DNA of 64,000 nucleotides from Tanytarsus gracilentus. Lineage: Eukaryota; Arthropoda; Insecta; Diptera; Chironomidae. The notes beneath the pieces are model-generated. The model was not told the origin of the DNA, ran no database searches, and saw only the letters and a list, made by a program, of their open reading frames with translations. The stretch's first letter is position 1. The number at the start of each line of letters is the position of its first letter. Where the stretch lies: NCBI GenBank assembly GCA_038502055.1, contig JAXRKN010000043.1, positions 6,696,001-6,760,000 of the forward strand, written 5' to 3'. Below are positions 16,157 through 28,272 of the stretch, piece after piece. The position numbers and the translations under genes were made by a program.

Positions 16157-19100
16157 ATGAGAAATCTAAAGCTCCTCTATCACCGCACACTCAAGTACGA
16201 TGGAATTAAAGCAAAGCTGATGGTACAACATCCGTTGGAGGATAAAACATTTGTTTACTTTGATGGAACTGTTAAATTATTTAATCACAAAAGCGGAGAA
16301 GTTAAAAATCTCTGTAGCTTCGATGGAGTTATCGCAATGGAATACATTCAAATCAATGACTGCCTCTGCCTCGCAACAGAATCGGGAGAAATTATTCAAT
16401 ACAATTTTATGAATGAAGACTACGAGTCTGTTGGACTAATCGATGATGGAATTGAGACGATGTGTTGGAGCCTCGATCAGGAGCATGTTGTCTTTGTTAC
16501 TAAGTAAGTTAAATATAAATTAATCAATTAGTGTAATTTAAATATATTTTTTTAGAACCTATAACGTAATTCTGATGTTCTCAACATTTGATGTACTTAT
16601 TGAGTCATCGCTCCATGATAAAGCGGCTAAGGAATTTTTGACTGTCGGCTGGGGTAAAAAGGAAACACAATTTCATGGATCGGAGGGTAAAGATGCGCGC
16701 AAAAAGGAAGAGATCGAAATTAAGGACGTTGAAAAGCTTGATAAGACAATCACTTGCTGCTGGCGAGGCGATGGTAATTTTTTTGCCGTCAATTTTGTCG
16801 GTGTCAACGGCAGAATGTTCAAGGTCTACGATAAAGAGGGTGTCCTGCAATACGTTAGTGAAGTATGCGCTAATTTGAAAGTTCCAATGGCATGGAAGCC
16901 AAGCGGACTGTGGATAGCTAAACCTGAAGTACACGAGAAAACAAAAAAGTACACAATAACCTTGTTCGAGAGAAACGGCTTGAAACATAACGAATTACCT
17001 CTCCCATTTGATTTCGAGTCTGAAAAAGTCGTTAATCTGTGTTGGAATCAAGATTCGGATATTTTACTCATTGAAACGCAGCGAGATGACTTGAAAGTAC
17101 TTTATTTCTACACAATTTGCAACTATCATTGGTATCTTAAGCACTACAAGGTGTATCCGTGTGATATCACCTATACGTGGAGTCAAAATTATGCCGAACC
17201 AAAGCAGCTGCATTTAATCAGTGCCGGCACTTTCAATACGCTGAAATTTGATTTTATCGTCAATCACTCGGGCGGAAAAGGCGATTCAGATGAGTCCATT
17301 GTGGCTGTGATTGACGACAAGAAATTGAGACTTACAAATTTTAAAAGTCAAATGATTCCGCCACCAATGGCTGCTTTGGAAGTGACTCTAAGCGAGAGAA
17401 TTAATCTCGTGGAATTGTTGCAGATTGGAGGCGATGAGTTTGACACAAATAGCTTTTTAACTGTTGACCATAAAAATGAAGTTAAAATTTATCGCTGTAT
17501 TTTTAGCGATTCTGTCAATGGAAAGAAATTAACGGAGGTCGAGCAAGTTAAGACAATTAAACCTCACGTAAATATCCTCCATTGCATGTGGATTTGTGAG
17601 ACTAAAATTTTGATTGGAAGTGAAAATGCGGTTCATCTCTACGACATTGACATTGGAAACATTGAAAGTCAAACGACATTCGAACCAGTTGGAAATTCAG
17701 GAAGGATAGCGGAAGAATATTATTACGCACATTTGATCGATGGATCGACCATCATTTTTGACAATGATTTATCAATAGTCGGCGACATTAAACTTCCTGA
17801 ATTCTGCGAGAGAATCATTGCGACCTCACTCAACTCCTTTTATGCGCTTAAAACACTCAAAAAGAAACTCTACTTTAACTCCAAGGAAATTGCAAATGAA
17901 GTCACTTCGATATCGACAACACATGATCTAGAGTTTCTTCTCTACACCACAATCGGCGAGCTAAAGTTCATTAAAGTTGGAAATTCAGATGTACTTGATG
18001 CGAGGAAAGTTGAGAGAGGCTCGAAAATTGTCACATTAGTCAAAGATAAAGCACAAGTGATTTTTCAACTACCCAGAGGCAATCTCGAAACCATTTCACC
18101 GAGAATTCTCTCGTTTAGAATTATCAAAAAGCTCATTGACAGCTCAAATTACAAGTCAGCTTTTGATATCATGCGCAAAGAGAGAATTAACTTGAATTTA
18201 CTGATCGACATGAACGCTCAAAAATTCCTGAATGAGATGAAAGAATTTGTTTTGCAAATTGATAGCATCAATTGGCTTAATCTCTTCTTAACCGAACTCA
18301 AAAACGAAGATGTTACCGTCACTATGTACAAGTTCTGCGAAAAGAGTCCAGAAATTACTGACGAGAGCTACAGAGTTGAGAATAAAAGTCGTTTTATATG
18401 CGATAAAATGCTAAACATTTTTGAGGAATTGGATTCGAAAAAGTACATGCTTCCCTCAATTACGTGCCATGTCAAAAATGAGAGCTTTGAAAATGCTTTG
18501 CGATTAATTTGGGAACTTAAAAAGTGAGTTATATTAATAGCTGTTAATAAATAAATTTTCTAAATCTTTTACAGATCCAAAACTGCCGACAAAGAAGCTG
18601 ACGATGCTTTAAAATATCTACTTTATTTGATTGATATCAATGTTATGTACAACATAACTCTTGGCATGTACGACTATCAACTTGTCATGTATGTCGCACA
18701 AAAAAGTCAAAAGGATCCCAAAGAATACGTTCCATTTCTGCAAGAATTGAGTAAACTCGATCAGTTCTATGCCAAGTACAAAATTGATTGCCACTTGAAA
18801 AGGTTCTCACTTGCCGTTTCTCACATCGCACCTCTATGCTTTGAGGATGAAAATAAATTTGAGGAATGCGTTCAGCTTGTGAAAAAGCACTCACTGTTCG
18901 ATGCAGCCTTAACTGCATTTTCAAGCGACGAAAAGTGCTATAAAAGAATTTGCAATCTCTTTGCTGATCACTTGAGGATAAAAGGAAAATTAACGGAGGC
19001 AAGTTTGATGTATGAGCGAGGAGGAGATTATCAACAGGCACTGTCAAGCGCTCGCAACACCCTCGATTGGCAGAGATGCTTAATACTTGCTAAAAAATGC

Positions 19101-20021
19101 TCATTCGATGAATCTCAACTTAAAGATTTAGCTGGCAAATTAATGACATCGCTTAGTGAGTTAAATCGCTTCAAAGAGTGCAGTGAGGTTGTTAGGAAAT
19201 TTTATGGCGATGATAAACAGCTCCTTATCGAGACACTAACAAATGGTCGCCTTTACACAGACGCATTGTTGGAAATCTCTTTAAATGGCGATGAAACTTT
19301 AATCGATAGTCTGATTAAGCCTCGTCTGAATCAACATCTACTCGAAGCCATTAATTCAATTGCTGAAGATAAAAAGTCATTCCTTACACAAAAAGAGCGT
19401 GTTCTTCAAGTTCGAGAGGATAAGATGAAGAAAAATCTGCTCGATGATGAAAACGATGACATGCTCTCCGACACCACCAGTATCGCTTCACAAAGCTCTC
19501 GTCTTACCTCAAAGACATTCAGAAGTAGCAAATCAAAAAGAAAGTATGAGAGAAAATTGACTAATTTAAAGGAAGGAAATAAATTTGAGGACATTGCATT
19601 GATTGATTCACTCTGGAAATTTATTCAGAAGATTAACAGCGCCGAATATCAAAATACGATAAAGGAGTTAATTAAAAATGGAGTTGAATTGAGTTTGGAT
19701 GAGAAAGCTAAGGAACTGCAGGTAATTATTAAATAATTGCATTTAAAACAATATTTTTAAATTCCTCTTTTGCATTTCCAGCGTGCACTTAAAGATCTTC
19801 TTTTAACAATCAAAAACTCACTCGATACCATATGGATTGATGAGATGGCAACGGCTGGAAAATATCCAGAAACCGAAGAGGAAATGGATAATTACAATTT
19901 AAGTCAAGCCAACTCATTTGAATTAATTAAACCCGAACAGCGTTTTAAGCCTAAATTGACAGTCATCGACTTTGAAATGGAAATGTTTCGTGAGAATTAT
20001 GTGAAAAAGAATTTTTATTAA
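16157..20021 (+). CDS. Elp1: Elongator complex subunit 1 (IKAP)
   Basis: Four exons (16157-16503, 16556-18523, 18575-19721, 19782-20021) give 1233 aa. Elp1 is the scaffold of the Elongator complex, which modifies the wobble uridine of tRNAs (cm5U derivatives) in the cytosol. The family signature LHDKAAKEFLTVGWGKKETQ is plain at the start of exon 2. The first ~700 residues form two WD40 propellers. The rest is an alpha-solenoid/TPR region (for example LRIKGKLTEASLMYERGGDYQQAL). A basic patch SKTFRSSKSKRKYERK near residue 1080 corresponds to the tRNA-binding, NLS-like segment of the human protein. An AATAAA lies about 30 nt after the stop. The length is slightly under human (1332). Confidence 0.96.
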
Positions 20022-20174
20022 TTTTTTATGAATTAAGAAAATTTAACGGAAAATAAAATATATTCAAATATTAGTCCCAATTATGCAATAATGATTTATT
20101 CAATTTTTAAACTCTCAACTGTTGATTCAATCAATCGCAAACGTGGCATTTCCATAACGACAAAGAATTTCCTT

Positions 20175-20182
20175 TATCGATA
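20175..20182. promoter_or_regulatory. DRE-like motif TATCGATA upstream of DAW1
   Basis: The perfect palindrome TATCGATA lies 111 bp before the DAW1 start codon. In Drosophila this is the core of the DRE bound by DREF in housekeeping promoters. Its position fits a promoter-proximal element. Identical octamers at 3560 and 56030 are not near a start codon, so chance cannot be excluded. Confidence 0.4.
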
Positions 20183-20292
20183 TATCACGCGCCAAACAAA
20201 TTATTGAAATTTTTCTCTTGTTGAATTGATTTTGCTTTGATCAGTTGCTTATTTAAAAAAATTCCCTAAGTTTAAAATACTTTATAAGAAAA

Positions 20293-21588
20293 ATGAAGTT
20301 GCAAAAAATTTATCTTCGCTATTTTCCACCCGGATTAGCTTTTAATTTTTTGCGGAATAATGGATCAGAGGAGGTAGTGAAATGTGTGGATGTTTTCGAC
20401 TTGACAGCAAAGTCCGATTTAGATGAAGTCATAAGATTATTGAAGAAACGTGAGCCTTCGATTTTCACCAAGGAAGTTCTGCCGCAAGTTCGTGAGTTAC
20501 TCGAGAAAATGCAGAGTAAACTTTTGGAGCCGCCAAAAAATAAATTTTATCTCTACAAGACCCTTCAGACTCACATTCTACCATTGACTAATGTCGACTT
20601 CGATCGATCGGGTCAGAAATGTTTAACTGGCAGCTACGACAGAACTTGCAGACTTTGGAACGTCGAGAGTGGTGAAGAAATTAATGTCTTGAAGGGTCAC
20701 GAAAATGTCGTCTTCTCTGTCGCGTTCAACCACCCGAAGTGCGATAAAATTCTCACAGGGTCATTCGATAAAACAGCGAAAATATGGAATCCAAGTAGTG
20801 GAGCATGTATGAACACGTTATGGGGTCACAGTGGGGAAATTGTTGGCGCTGAATTCAATAAAAATAGTAGCGATATGATTTGCACGTGCTCGATGGATGG
20901 ATCAGCTATCGTTTGGTCGACAGAAACTGCTCAAGAAATCAACAGCTTTAGACATCATGAAGCTGAGGTTATTTCTTGTCATTTCAACGGAACTGGAACC
21001 TTATTAGTCACTGGTAGTTTTTCATCCGAAGCAATGCTTTGGGATATAAGACAAAAAGACCCAATCGAAGTGCTTCGCGGTCACGATGCTGAACTTTCAA
21101 ATACGATTTGGAATTTTTCTTATGATTTAATTGCAACATCGTCGCTCGATGGAACTGCGAAGATTTGGGATATCAGAGAACCAAAATTACCAATTTATAC
21201 GTTTAATCATCGAGATGAGGTGCTCGACATTTGCTTTGATTACACCAATAAAGTAGCCACGTGCAGCAGCGATTGTACAGCAAAAGTTTACAGCGCAAAT
21301 GGAAAATTAATAATGAGAGGGACTCTAGAAGGACACACGGATGAGATATCAAAAGTTTGCTTCAGTCCTAATGGAAGTTTACTTTTAACAGCCAGTGCCG
21401 ATAAAACTGCTAGGTTGTGGCATGTCAGCGGTGACATTGATGAAAATGAAGGCGATGAAGAAGAAAATGGATTGTGCTTACAAGTTTTGTCGGGGCATGA
21501 GAGTGAAATATTTTCGTGTTCATTTAACTACACTGGTGATGCAATCCTCACGGCAAGCAAAGATAATTCCTGCAAATTGTATAGATGA
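20293..21588 (+). CDS. DAW1: Dynein assembly factor with WD repeats 1 (WDR69)
   Basis: A single uninterrupted exon encodes 431 aa, matching the family length. DAW1 helps preassemble or deliver outer dynein arms for motile cilia and flagella. In flies it is expected in sperm and chordotonal neurons. The conserved N-terminus is present (MKLQKIYLRYFPPGLAF), then a linker with KNKFYLYKTLQTHILPLTNV, then about eight WD40 repeats (GSYDRTCRLWN, GSFDKTAKIW, SSLDGTAKIWD, ASADKTARLW, ending SKDNSCKLYR). Unlike its neighbours it has no intron. That could reflect intron loss or retroposition, but it is the only copy in the window and has an upstream DRE-like motif. No AATAAA lies between the stop and the repeat insertion at 21684. 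Confidence 0.94.
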   Translation: MKLQKIYLRYFPPGLAFNFLRNNGSEEVVKCVDVFDLTAKSDLDEVIRLLKKREPSIFTKEVLPQVRELLEKMQSKLLEPPKNKFYLYKTLQTHILPLTNVDFDRSGQKCLTGSYDRTCRLWNVESGEEINVLKGHENVVFSVAFNHPKCDKILTGSFDKTAKIWNPSSGACMNTLWGHSGEIVGAEFNKNSSDMICTCSMDGSAIVWSTETAQEINSFRHHEAEVISCHFNGTGTLLVTGSFSSEAMLWDIRQKDPIEVLRGHDAELSNTIWNFSYDLIATSSLDGTAKIWDIREPKLPIYTFNHRDEVLDICFDYTNKVATCSSDCTAKVYSANGKLIMRGTLEGHTDEISKVCFSPNGSLLLTASADKTARLWHVSGDIDENEGDEEENGLCLQVLSGHESEIFSCSFNYTGDAILTASKDNSCKLYR

Positions 21589-21660
21589 TTCGAATGGTAC
21601 CTCGAGGGATCTCAATCGAAAAGAAAGTGTAGCGTCTGTGTTGAGATAGAGGAATGACGA

Positions 21661-21683
21661 CGGAGTGTTAACAGCTTAAATTG
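21661..21683. repeat. Left target-site duplication
   Basis: This 23-bp copy beginning CGGAGTGTTAACAGCTTAAA is identical to 23160-23182 and marks one edge of the 1476-bp insertion. Confidence 0.8.
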
Positions 21684-23159
21684 ATTGATTACTAATAGGT
21701 AGCACGCTGGAGTTACCAGGAAGACCCGCCCGTTTTAATTTCCTTTTCCAGAGCTCGAAAGCTTAGGCTAAGGATAAAAACGTAATCATGCAGAACTCTT
21801 AAGATTTCTCTTAAGAATAGAGTATAAATACCCCTTTTTTCCCCCTCAACAGCAGACGTCCCCGCGGGAATCGCCTACCTCGGGAGCTGCAACCCACGTC
21901 TTGAGAAAGACATGCTAGCGATCGAATAACCCCTATTAGAGTTTTGTAATGTTAGTCGTCATGGAGCGCCCAGCGGAAAAAACCAAACAGGACGCCGTAA
22001 CCCATGACGTAAAATTTTTCATTATGAACAGTCTTGTGATCACTCATAGAGTGTTTCCATCTAATCACAATTATGGGTTAGTTAACTGAACCTTACGAAT
22101 GCAGTTAGAAAAATAAAATAAATCAAAGGTGGTTTCAACGGCATTGTATAAAAGTTACCGTCACTACAACCTTCCTCAGCCCTGACAAACTGTTAGGAAC
22201 TGGCCCACCCACATTACAAAACAAACAAACACTAAACAAAAAGTCAAACCAATTTTATAAAAGTTTGGTTTATCATCTACCTTCCTCCATCTAATCTTGT
22301 TGATTAGCATGGGTAGTACTGGTCGTTCAAGTTTCGTCCGTAAGTACTCACTACTTCCATCCTCAACTGGTCACTAAGATTAACAGTTGGTTTTGTTGGA
22401 TACCAACGAATACGAAATAGAATATAAAAAAAAAATAAATAAAAATTACATTTATATGTAAAACCCCATATTTCCCCTTAGTTAAGTTAATTAAGTTTAC
22501 TGTATCAACTCCCTGACTGATTCCATGCTTCCTCTTTTTAAATCAACTAAAAAAGAACTTTTTATAAAAAACCATCCAAATGCGCTTATTTCCCCCTGGT
22601 TAAGTTAATTAAGTTAAATTCATTAAATCTCTGACTGAATTGTTGCTTCCACTATTCAAAAAAACCTAAAAAGTAATTTTTGTGAAAAACCATCTGAATG
22701 CGCTTTTTAACCCCGCATAAAAATAAATTTGAATGTTAAAAAAAAAAAAAAAAAAATTTAGAGGTCACAGATGACAAAGATCCAGAAGAGATCCAGTAGG
22801 CAGATTTTCAATGATTTGATAATGACGAAAAAGGGAGAGGATTTTGTTTAATTACACTTCTAAATGAAGCAATAACAACATAGACTAGTATAGATAACAA
22901 TTAAGCAAGAAGGAGCTGTTAATTAGCTAAATTAATATAACTTTAAAAAAAAACAACAACAAAATAAAAATTCTTCTCATATTTCGCTCATTCTTGCTTC
23001 ATACCTGAGTTTTTGATGTAAACTTGAAGTTGATGACGTGTAGAATCCGACGAGGAACACTTTAAAATAACTTTTAACACTCGAAACAACTTTAAAAGTC
23101 TATAATTAACGAGAAAACACATTTTGATATTAACACTATGAAAGGGGCGCGCAACTTCC
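21684..23159 (-). mobile_element. Retroelement-like insertion, 1476 bp, family shared with 55222-55340
   Basis: The block is bounded by a perfect 23-bp direct repeat (21661-21683 and 23160-23182), which is a target-site duplication of the length left by target-primed non-LTR retrotransposition. Read on the minus strand it ends at 21684 in a CAAT-type repeat. About 110 bp at that end align with the insertion at 55222 (shared GACNCGCCCGTTTT, then TAGGCTNAGGAT and AAAACGTAA). No open frame of note survives, so it is either a non-autonomous element or a piece of one. The orientation is inferred from the simple-repeat tail. It contains an AATAAA near 22113 that the upstream DAW1 transcript could use. 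Confidence 0.7.
22470..22707. repeat. Two-unit diverged tandem repeat inside the insertion
   Basis: Two units of about 118-120 bp (22470-22587 and 22588-22707) share the order TTTCCCC, GTTAAGTTAATTAAGTT, CTCTGACTGA-like, GCTTCC, and AACCATCNNAATGCGCTT. Their divergence implies the duplication predates the insertion or is a feature of the element family. Confidence 0.65.
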
Positions 23160-23182
23160 CGGAGTGTTAACAGCTTAAATTG
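23160..23182. repeat. Right target-site duplication
   Basis: This is the second copy of the 23-bp sequence at 21661-21683. The perfect identity suggests the insertion is fairly recent. Confidence 0.8.
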
Positions 23183-24710
23183 GCAGAAATGACATATTTT
23201 TTTGTTCGTTAATTATTTTAAATTATTAGAGTTTTTTCTGCTGGATATTTAGGTCAAAAAATGTTTATAATTAGGCTTAACCGATATGTTGTAAATATTT
23301 TCTTGAAAAACTCTTCATTTTTGTGATTTAATTATGTTCATTTTAGCTATACAGCAATAGTGCGGCACCTTAATTATTTTGTAAAATTAAGTTAAAGAAT
23401 GTGTTATTAAAAATGTGAGGAAATATTTTACCAAAAAAATCATCTAACGCATTATAATGGTGTGATTTTAGTTGACAGGAATTTAAAAAGAGAATTCACT
23501 TAAAATGTCAAAAAATAATTCCTAAAAATTTAATTAATTTCACCGATTTCATTAAAATTTCCAGAGCCACTTTTTCCCCTCAAAACTTGTTTTGTAACGG
23601 TCAAAATTTTTTGAAATCGATAGGGCGCCGACAACTCGTGCAGTGCGGCAGCGTAGGGCAGAAAAAAATATCGATTTTAAAAAAGTAAAAGAAAAACTCA
23701 AAAAGTTTGAAAAAATAAAGAATTTGCTGCCTTTTCCTCGTCATTTTCTCAAAATTTACGGTTAGTAGTGAAGAGTAGCGCTCAAAGTGCACGCATATGA
23801 TGGAGTTTTATTGAACAGCAGTCAATATTCAAAAGTGACAACTCATAAAGTTCAGAAATCGCCGAAAAAAATAATACCACCATTATTCTTGCTTTTCCGC
23901 TCGAATTAGAAAACATTTCCGGTTGAAGTGAGTTTAGGCTTACGCAAATAACATCATTCTTGCGATTCATCAAAATTGCGTCCACCTAACGTCTCATTTA
24001 TTACATAAATATTTTGGTGAAACTTTTTTCCATACAAACTCTCTCTTTGCTGATAGTGCAATTTGAAAATGGGAGGATTTCTTCGTTTTGAATGTAAGAA
24101 GAGAGCTATGCGAATGATTATCAGAATTATTATTACGGACATCCAGTGAACAATTTTTGTGCTGATAAAAAAAACATAAACTTTAACGCGATTTTCTAAA
24201 GAATTTTTATTTTTGCTCGTAATTCAAAAAAAGTAGATGAAACTCAAGGGATGGACATGTTTTAATGTTTTTTTTTAAAATTACGTGTTATTTCACCCTT
24301 GAGCTCCTCCTATACCTACTTGCCTATATGAATATGCTCATACATATATAAAGTGAAGGCGAAGGAATGGAAAGTGAAGAATCGATAAGAGTGAAAATTG
24401 CATCTTCTCATGACTGCTGTTCAATAGAATTATAAAAGACGTCATGTAAAGATTAAAATTGTCGTGTCTGTGCAAGTGAAAGACCGTTTAATACCAAACA
24501 TTGTTATTTAAATTGTTCTTCTTGTTTTCTGTATATTTATAGCAGCGTGTGTAACTTGTAATTGGGAATCGAGAGAAGAGCGAAATTATTCTAGGCGCGA
24601 CAGATTTAACAAGTTGTCGCATCATTATTTCTCGCTGTGTGAAAAGACAAGAAAGACATTCGATTCATCGAGATTTCAACCGTTTAAGGTTCATTTAGAG
24701 TGGAAAAACA
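23183..24710. other. Intergenic DNA and AP-2 alpha 5' region
   Basis: No protein family is recognisable in the small open frames. A TATA-like ATATATAAAG lies at about 24345-24354, and the 5' UTR of AP-2 alpha probably follows. A GC-richer patch near 23630-23660 has no assigned role. Confidence 0.4.
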
Positions 24711-27700
24711 ATGGCACCTGTTCGCGGTGATGGCATGCGGGGTCTCGCAGTGTTCATTTCGGATATAAGAAATTGTAAGTAAATCTAAATTCTGACAGAC
24801 ATACTGACTGAAATTGAATTTAATTAAATTAAATTTTGTTTCCGCTTTCTTTCTATTTTTTTTTCCTCTTCAACACAATCATCTATTGTATGACAATAAT
24901 TTTTTGTATGACAAAATAAAAAAAAAGGCAAAAGCAAAGAGTCTGAAGTGAAGCGCATGAATAAGGAATTGGCAAATATTCGTAGTAAATTTAAGGGTGA
25001 TAAGACATTAGACGGATATCAGAAAAAGAAATATGTGTGTAAGCTCCTCTTCATCTTTCTCCTTGGACATGACATCGATTTCGGTCACATGGAGGCCGTC
25101 AACTTACTTTCATCGAACAAATATTCCGAGAAACAGATTGTGAGCTATTACTTTAATTCGCATGAAGAAAAAAAACTAATTTCTCTTTCATTTCAAGGGT
25201 TATCTCTTCATTTCCGTACTCGTAAATACCAATAGCGATCTGATAAAGCTCATCATTCAGAGCATCAAGAACGATTTACAATCACGTAATCCAATCCATG
25301 TAAATTTGGCTCTTCAATGCATCGCCAACATTGGCAGTCAAGACATGGCCGAAGCGTTTGCCAATGAAATTCCAAAACTCCTCGTTTCCGGCGACACGAT
25401 GGATGTTGTAAAACAATCAGCAGCTTTATGCTTGTTACGCCTATTTCGAACATGCCCCGAAATAATTCCGGGCGGCGAGTGGACGAGTCGAATTATTCAT
25501 TTGCTCAATGATCATCATATGGGCGTCGTAACGGCGGCAACAAGTCTCATTGATGCGCTTGTAAAGAAAAATCCCGACGAATATAAGGGATGCGTTAGTC
25601 TGGCCGTATCGCGCTTGTCGAGGATCTTTACGAGCAGTTATACAGATCTGCAGGACTATACTTACTACTTCGTTCCAGCACCATGGCTTTCCGTTAAGCT
25701 CTTGCGTCTCCTACAAAACTACAATCCGCCCACAGAGGATCCGGGCGTGCGTGGACGTCTCAACGAGTGTCTCGAGACAATTCTCAATAAGGCACAGGAG
25801 CCGCCAAAGAGCAAGAAAGTTCAGCACTCGAATGCGAAAAATGCAGTTTTATTTGAGGCAATCAATCTCATCATTCACAACGATAGTGAACCGAATCTTC
25901 TGGTGCGAGCATGCAATCAACTGGGTCAGTTCTTATCGAATCGCGAGACCAACTTGCGCTATCTAGCACTCGAGTCCATGTGTCATCTCGCGCAATCAGA
26001 ATTCTCTCACGAAGCCGTCAAAAAGCATCAGGAGGTTGTAATTCTGTCGATGAAGATGGAAAAGGATGTTTCAGTTCGGCAACAGGCCGTTGATCTTCTC
26101 TATGCAATGTGCGATCGCAACAATGCCGAGGAAATTGTCCAAGAGATGCTCAACTATTTGGAGACAGCCGACTATTCGATACGCGAAGAGATGGTCCTAA
26201 AGGTGGCTATTCTCGCTGAAAAATATGCAACTGACTTTACATGGTACGTCGATGTAATTTTAAATCTAATTCGCATTGCTGGCGATTATGTGTCCGAAGA
26301 GGTCTGGTATCGTGTCATTCAAATTGTCATTAATCGCGAAGAGGTGCAAGGCTATGCGGCCAAAACTGTCTTTGAGGCACTCCATGCGCCCGCTTGCCAC
26401 GAGAATATGGTAAAAGTGGGTGGATATATTCTCGGCGAGTTTGGTAATCTCATCGCAGGTGATTCTCGATCTGCACCAATGGTTCAGTTTAAAATACTTC
26501 ACTCAAAATATCATCTCTGTTCATCTATGACGCGTGCATTGCTGCTGAGCACTTACATCAAATTTATCAATCTTTTCCCTGAAATTCGAGGCACCATTCA
26601 GGATGTCTTTAGACAGGACAGTAACATTCGATCAGCTGACGCGGAACTTCAGCAGCGTGCCAGCGAATATCTACAGCTGAGTATTGTAGCATCGAAGGAC
26701 GTCCTTGCAACCGTACTCGAAGAAATGCCATCATTCCCAGAACGCGAAAGTTCCATATTGGCAGTGCTAAAGAAGAAGAAACCTGGCCGTGTGCCGGAAA
26801 ACGAAGTTCGAGAATCAAAGAGTCCCGTACCGAATCACAACAACTCCTCATCCAATGCATCAGCTACTAATGCACACTTTACTAATAATTCGGCTACAAA
26901 TAGGTAAGTGATAAAGTTAAATTTTAATTTAAAAAATATGTATTAATTTATTTAATGTATTTTTAGCAGTCACACAAGCGATTTGTTAGGACTTAGTACA
27001 CCACCATCGCAACAGCAAAATAATTCACAAAGCGCTCTCATTGATGTCCTCGGTGACATTTATAATCCGAATAATTCGGGTGTTAGTAATGCGAAAAAGT
27101 AAGATTTAATCTAATCAGTATAACACAGCTTATTAATTAACATTATTTTTAGGTTCTTATTTAAAAATAATGGAGTTTTGTTTGAGAATGAGATGATACA
27201 GATTGGTGTAAAGAGTGAATTCCGGCAAAATTTGGGTAGACTGGGACTGTTTTATGGCAATAAGACTCAAGTTCCACTGACTAATTTCCAGCCTGTCCTT
27301 CAGTGGAGCGGCGAGGGAGCGCAAAATCTCAATGTACAAATTAAGGCAGTTGACTCGACACTCGATGCTGGTGCACAAATACAGCAGATGATAACGGCCG
27401 AATGCGTAGATAGCTTTTCGGGTGAGTTAAGCTAATAATTGATGAAATTTGCCGGTATTAATTTTCACGTTTTATTTCAAAGATTCACCATCGCTCGCGC
27501 TTTCTTTCCGTTACAATGGCACACCACAAAATTTCATCATCAAACTGCCATTGTTCTTGAACAAATTCTTCGAGCCAACCGAAATGAACGGCGAATCATT
27601 CTTTGCGCGATGGAAAAATTTGGGAGGGTGAGTCCTTTCTTTTTTACACCAATTCATTGTAATTAATGTTTTAAAAATAGTGAAAAGCAGCGTGCACAGA

Positions 27701-28077
27701 AAGTCTTTAAGGCTCAACTTCCTCTCGACTTGGCCGGAGCGAAAAACAAGCTTTCCGGTTTTGGCATGCAACTACTCGAAGGTAAAGCCGTTATAATAAT
27801 TTTAAATAATTATCTTGATGATTTAATTATTTTAGCAGGTATTGATCCGAATCCCGATAACATGGTATGTGCTGGTATTATTCATACTCAATCACATCAA
27901 GTGGGTTGTCTCTTGAGATTAGAACCCAATAAGCAGGCTCAAGTGAGTTGATTAGTTATTTAAGAAAAATTCCTTTGCTAATTTATTATATTTAAATAGA
28001 TGTTCCGCTTGACAGTGAGGGCGAGTAAAGAGCAAGTGACGGTTGAGGTTTGCAATCTTCTAGCTGATCAATTTTAG
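24711..28077 (+). CDS. AP-2alpha: AP-2 complex subunit alpha (alpha-adaptin)
   Basis: Nine exons: 24711-24774, 24928-25139, 25198-26903, 26967-27098, 27153-27421, 27483-27627, 27681-27781, 27836-27942 and 28000-28077, giving 937 aa with the longer acceptors. Alpha-adaptin binds PI(4,5)P2 and acidic dileucine cargo through its trunk and recruits clathrin and accessory proteins through the ear at the plasma membrane. The trunk starts [20 protein letters not shown] (the basic lipid-binding end) and runs through PERESSILAVLKKKKPG. A low-complexity hinge follows (NHNNSSSNASATNAH, then SDLLGLSTPP). The ear begins GVLFENEMIQIGVKSEFRQN and ends EVCNLLADQF. Exons 4 and 8 start at TAGCAG tandem acceptors. 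The exon 2 acceptor is unusual: nine A residues directly before the terminal AG with no adjacent pyrimidine tract, yet the join is fixed by the conserved NCKSKE. Confidence 0.97.
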
Positions 28078-28102
28078 AGTGGCTAGAGGAGCTTGTTAAA
28101 AT

Positions 28103-28264
28103 CCTGCGTGGGACATGAAAACCGTTGAAGCCGTAAATTTAAATAAAAGTATACTTTTTGTATACAATTGTCTATTGAAAATACGTTGAAGCCGAGATTT
28201 AAATTTTATTTGTATGAGGATTTTTTGAATTTTAACGGTAACATTTGGTCATGTCCCACGCAGG
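28103..28264. mobile_element. MITE, 162 bp, 16-bp perfect terminal inverted repeats
   Basis: The left end CCTGCGTGGGACATGA is the exact reverse complement of the right end (28249-28264). An 8-bp direct repeat GTTAAAAT flanks the element (28095-28102 and 28265-28272). Inside, GTTGAAGCCG occurs twice about 60 bp apart. There is no coding capacity. An 8-bp duplication fits the hAT or P superfamilies, but I cannot assign the family. It sits 25 bp after the AP-2 alpha stop, so it is probably transcribed in that 3' UTR. Confidence 0.88.
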
Positions 28265-28272
28265 GTTAAAAT

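Noticed and set aside
21684..23159. Calling the insertion a full non-LTR retrotransposon
   Set aside because: No reverse transcriptase or endonuclease frame is present; only its ends and duplications support mobility.
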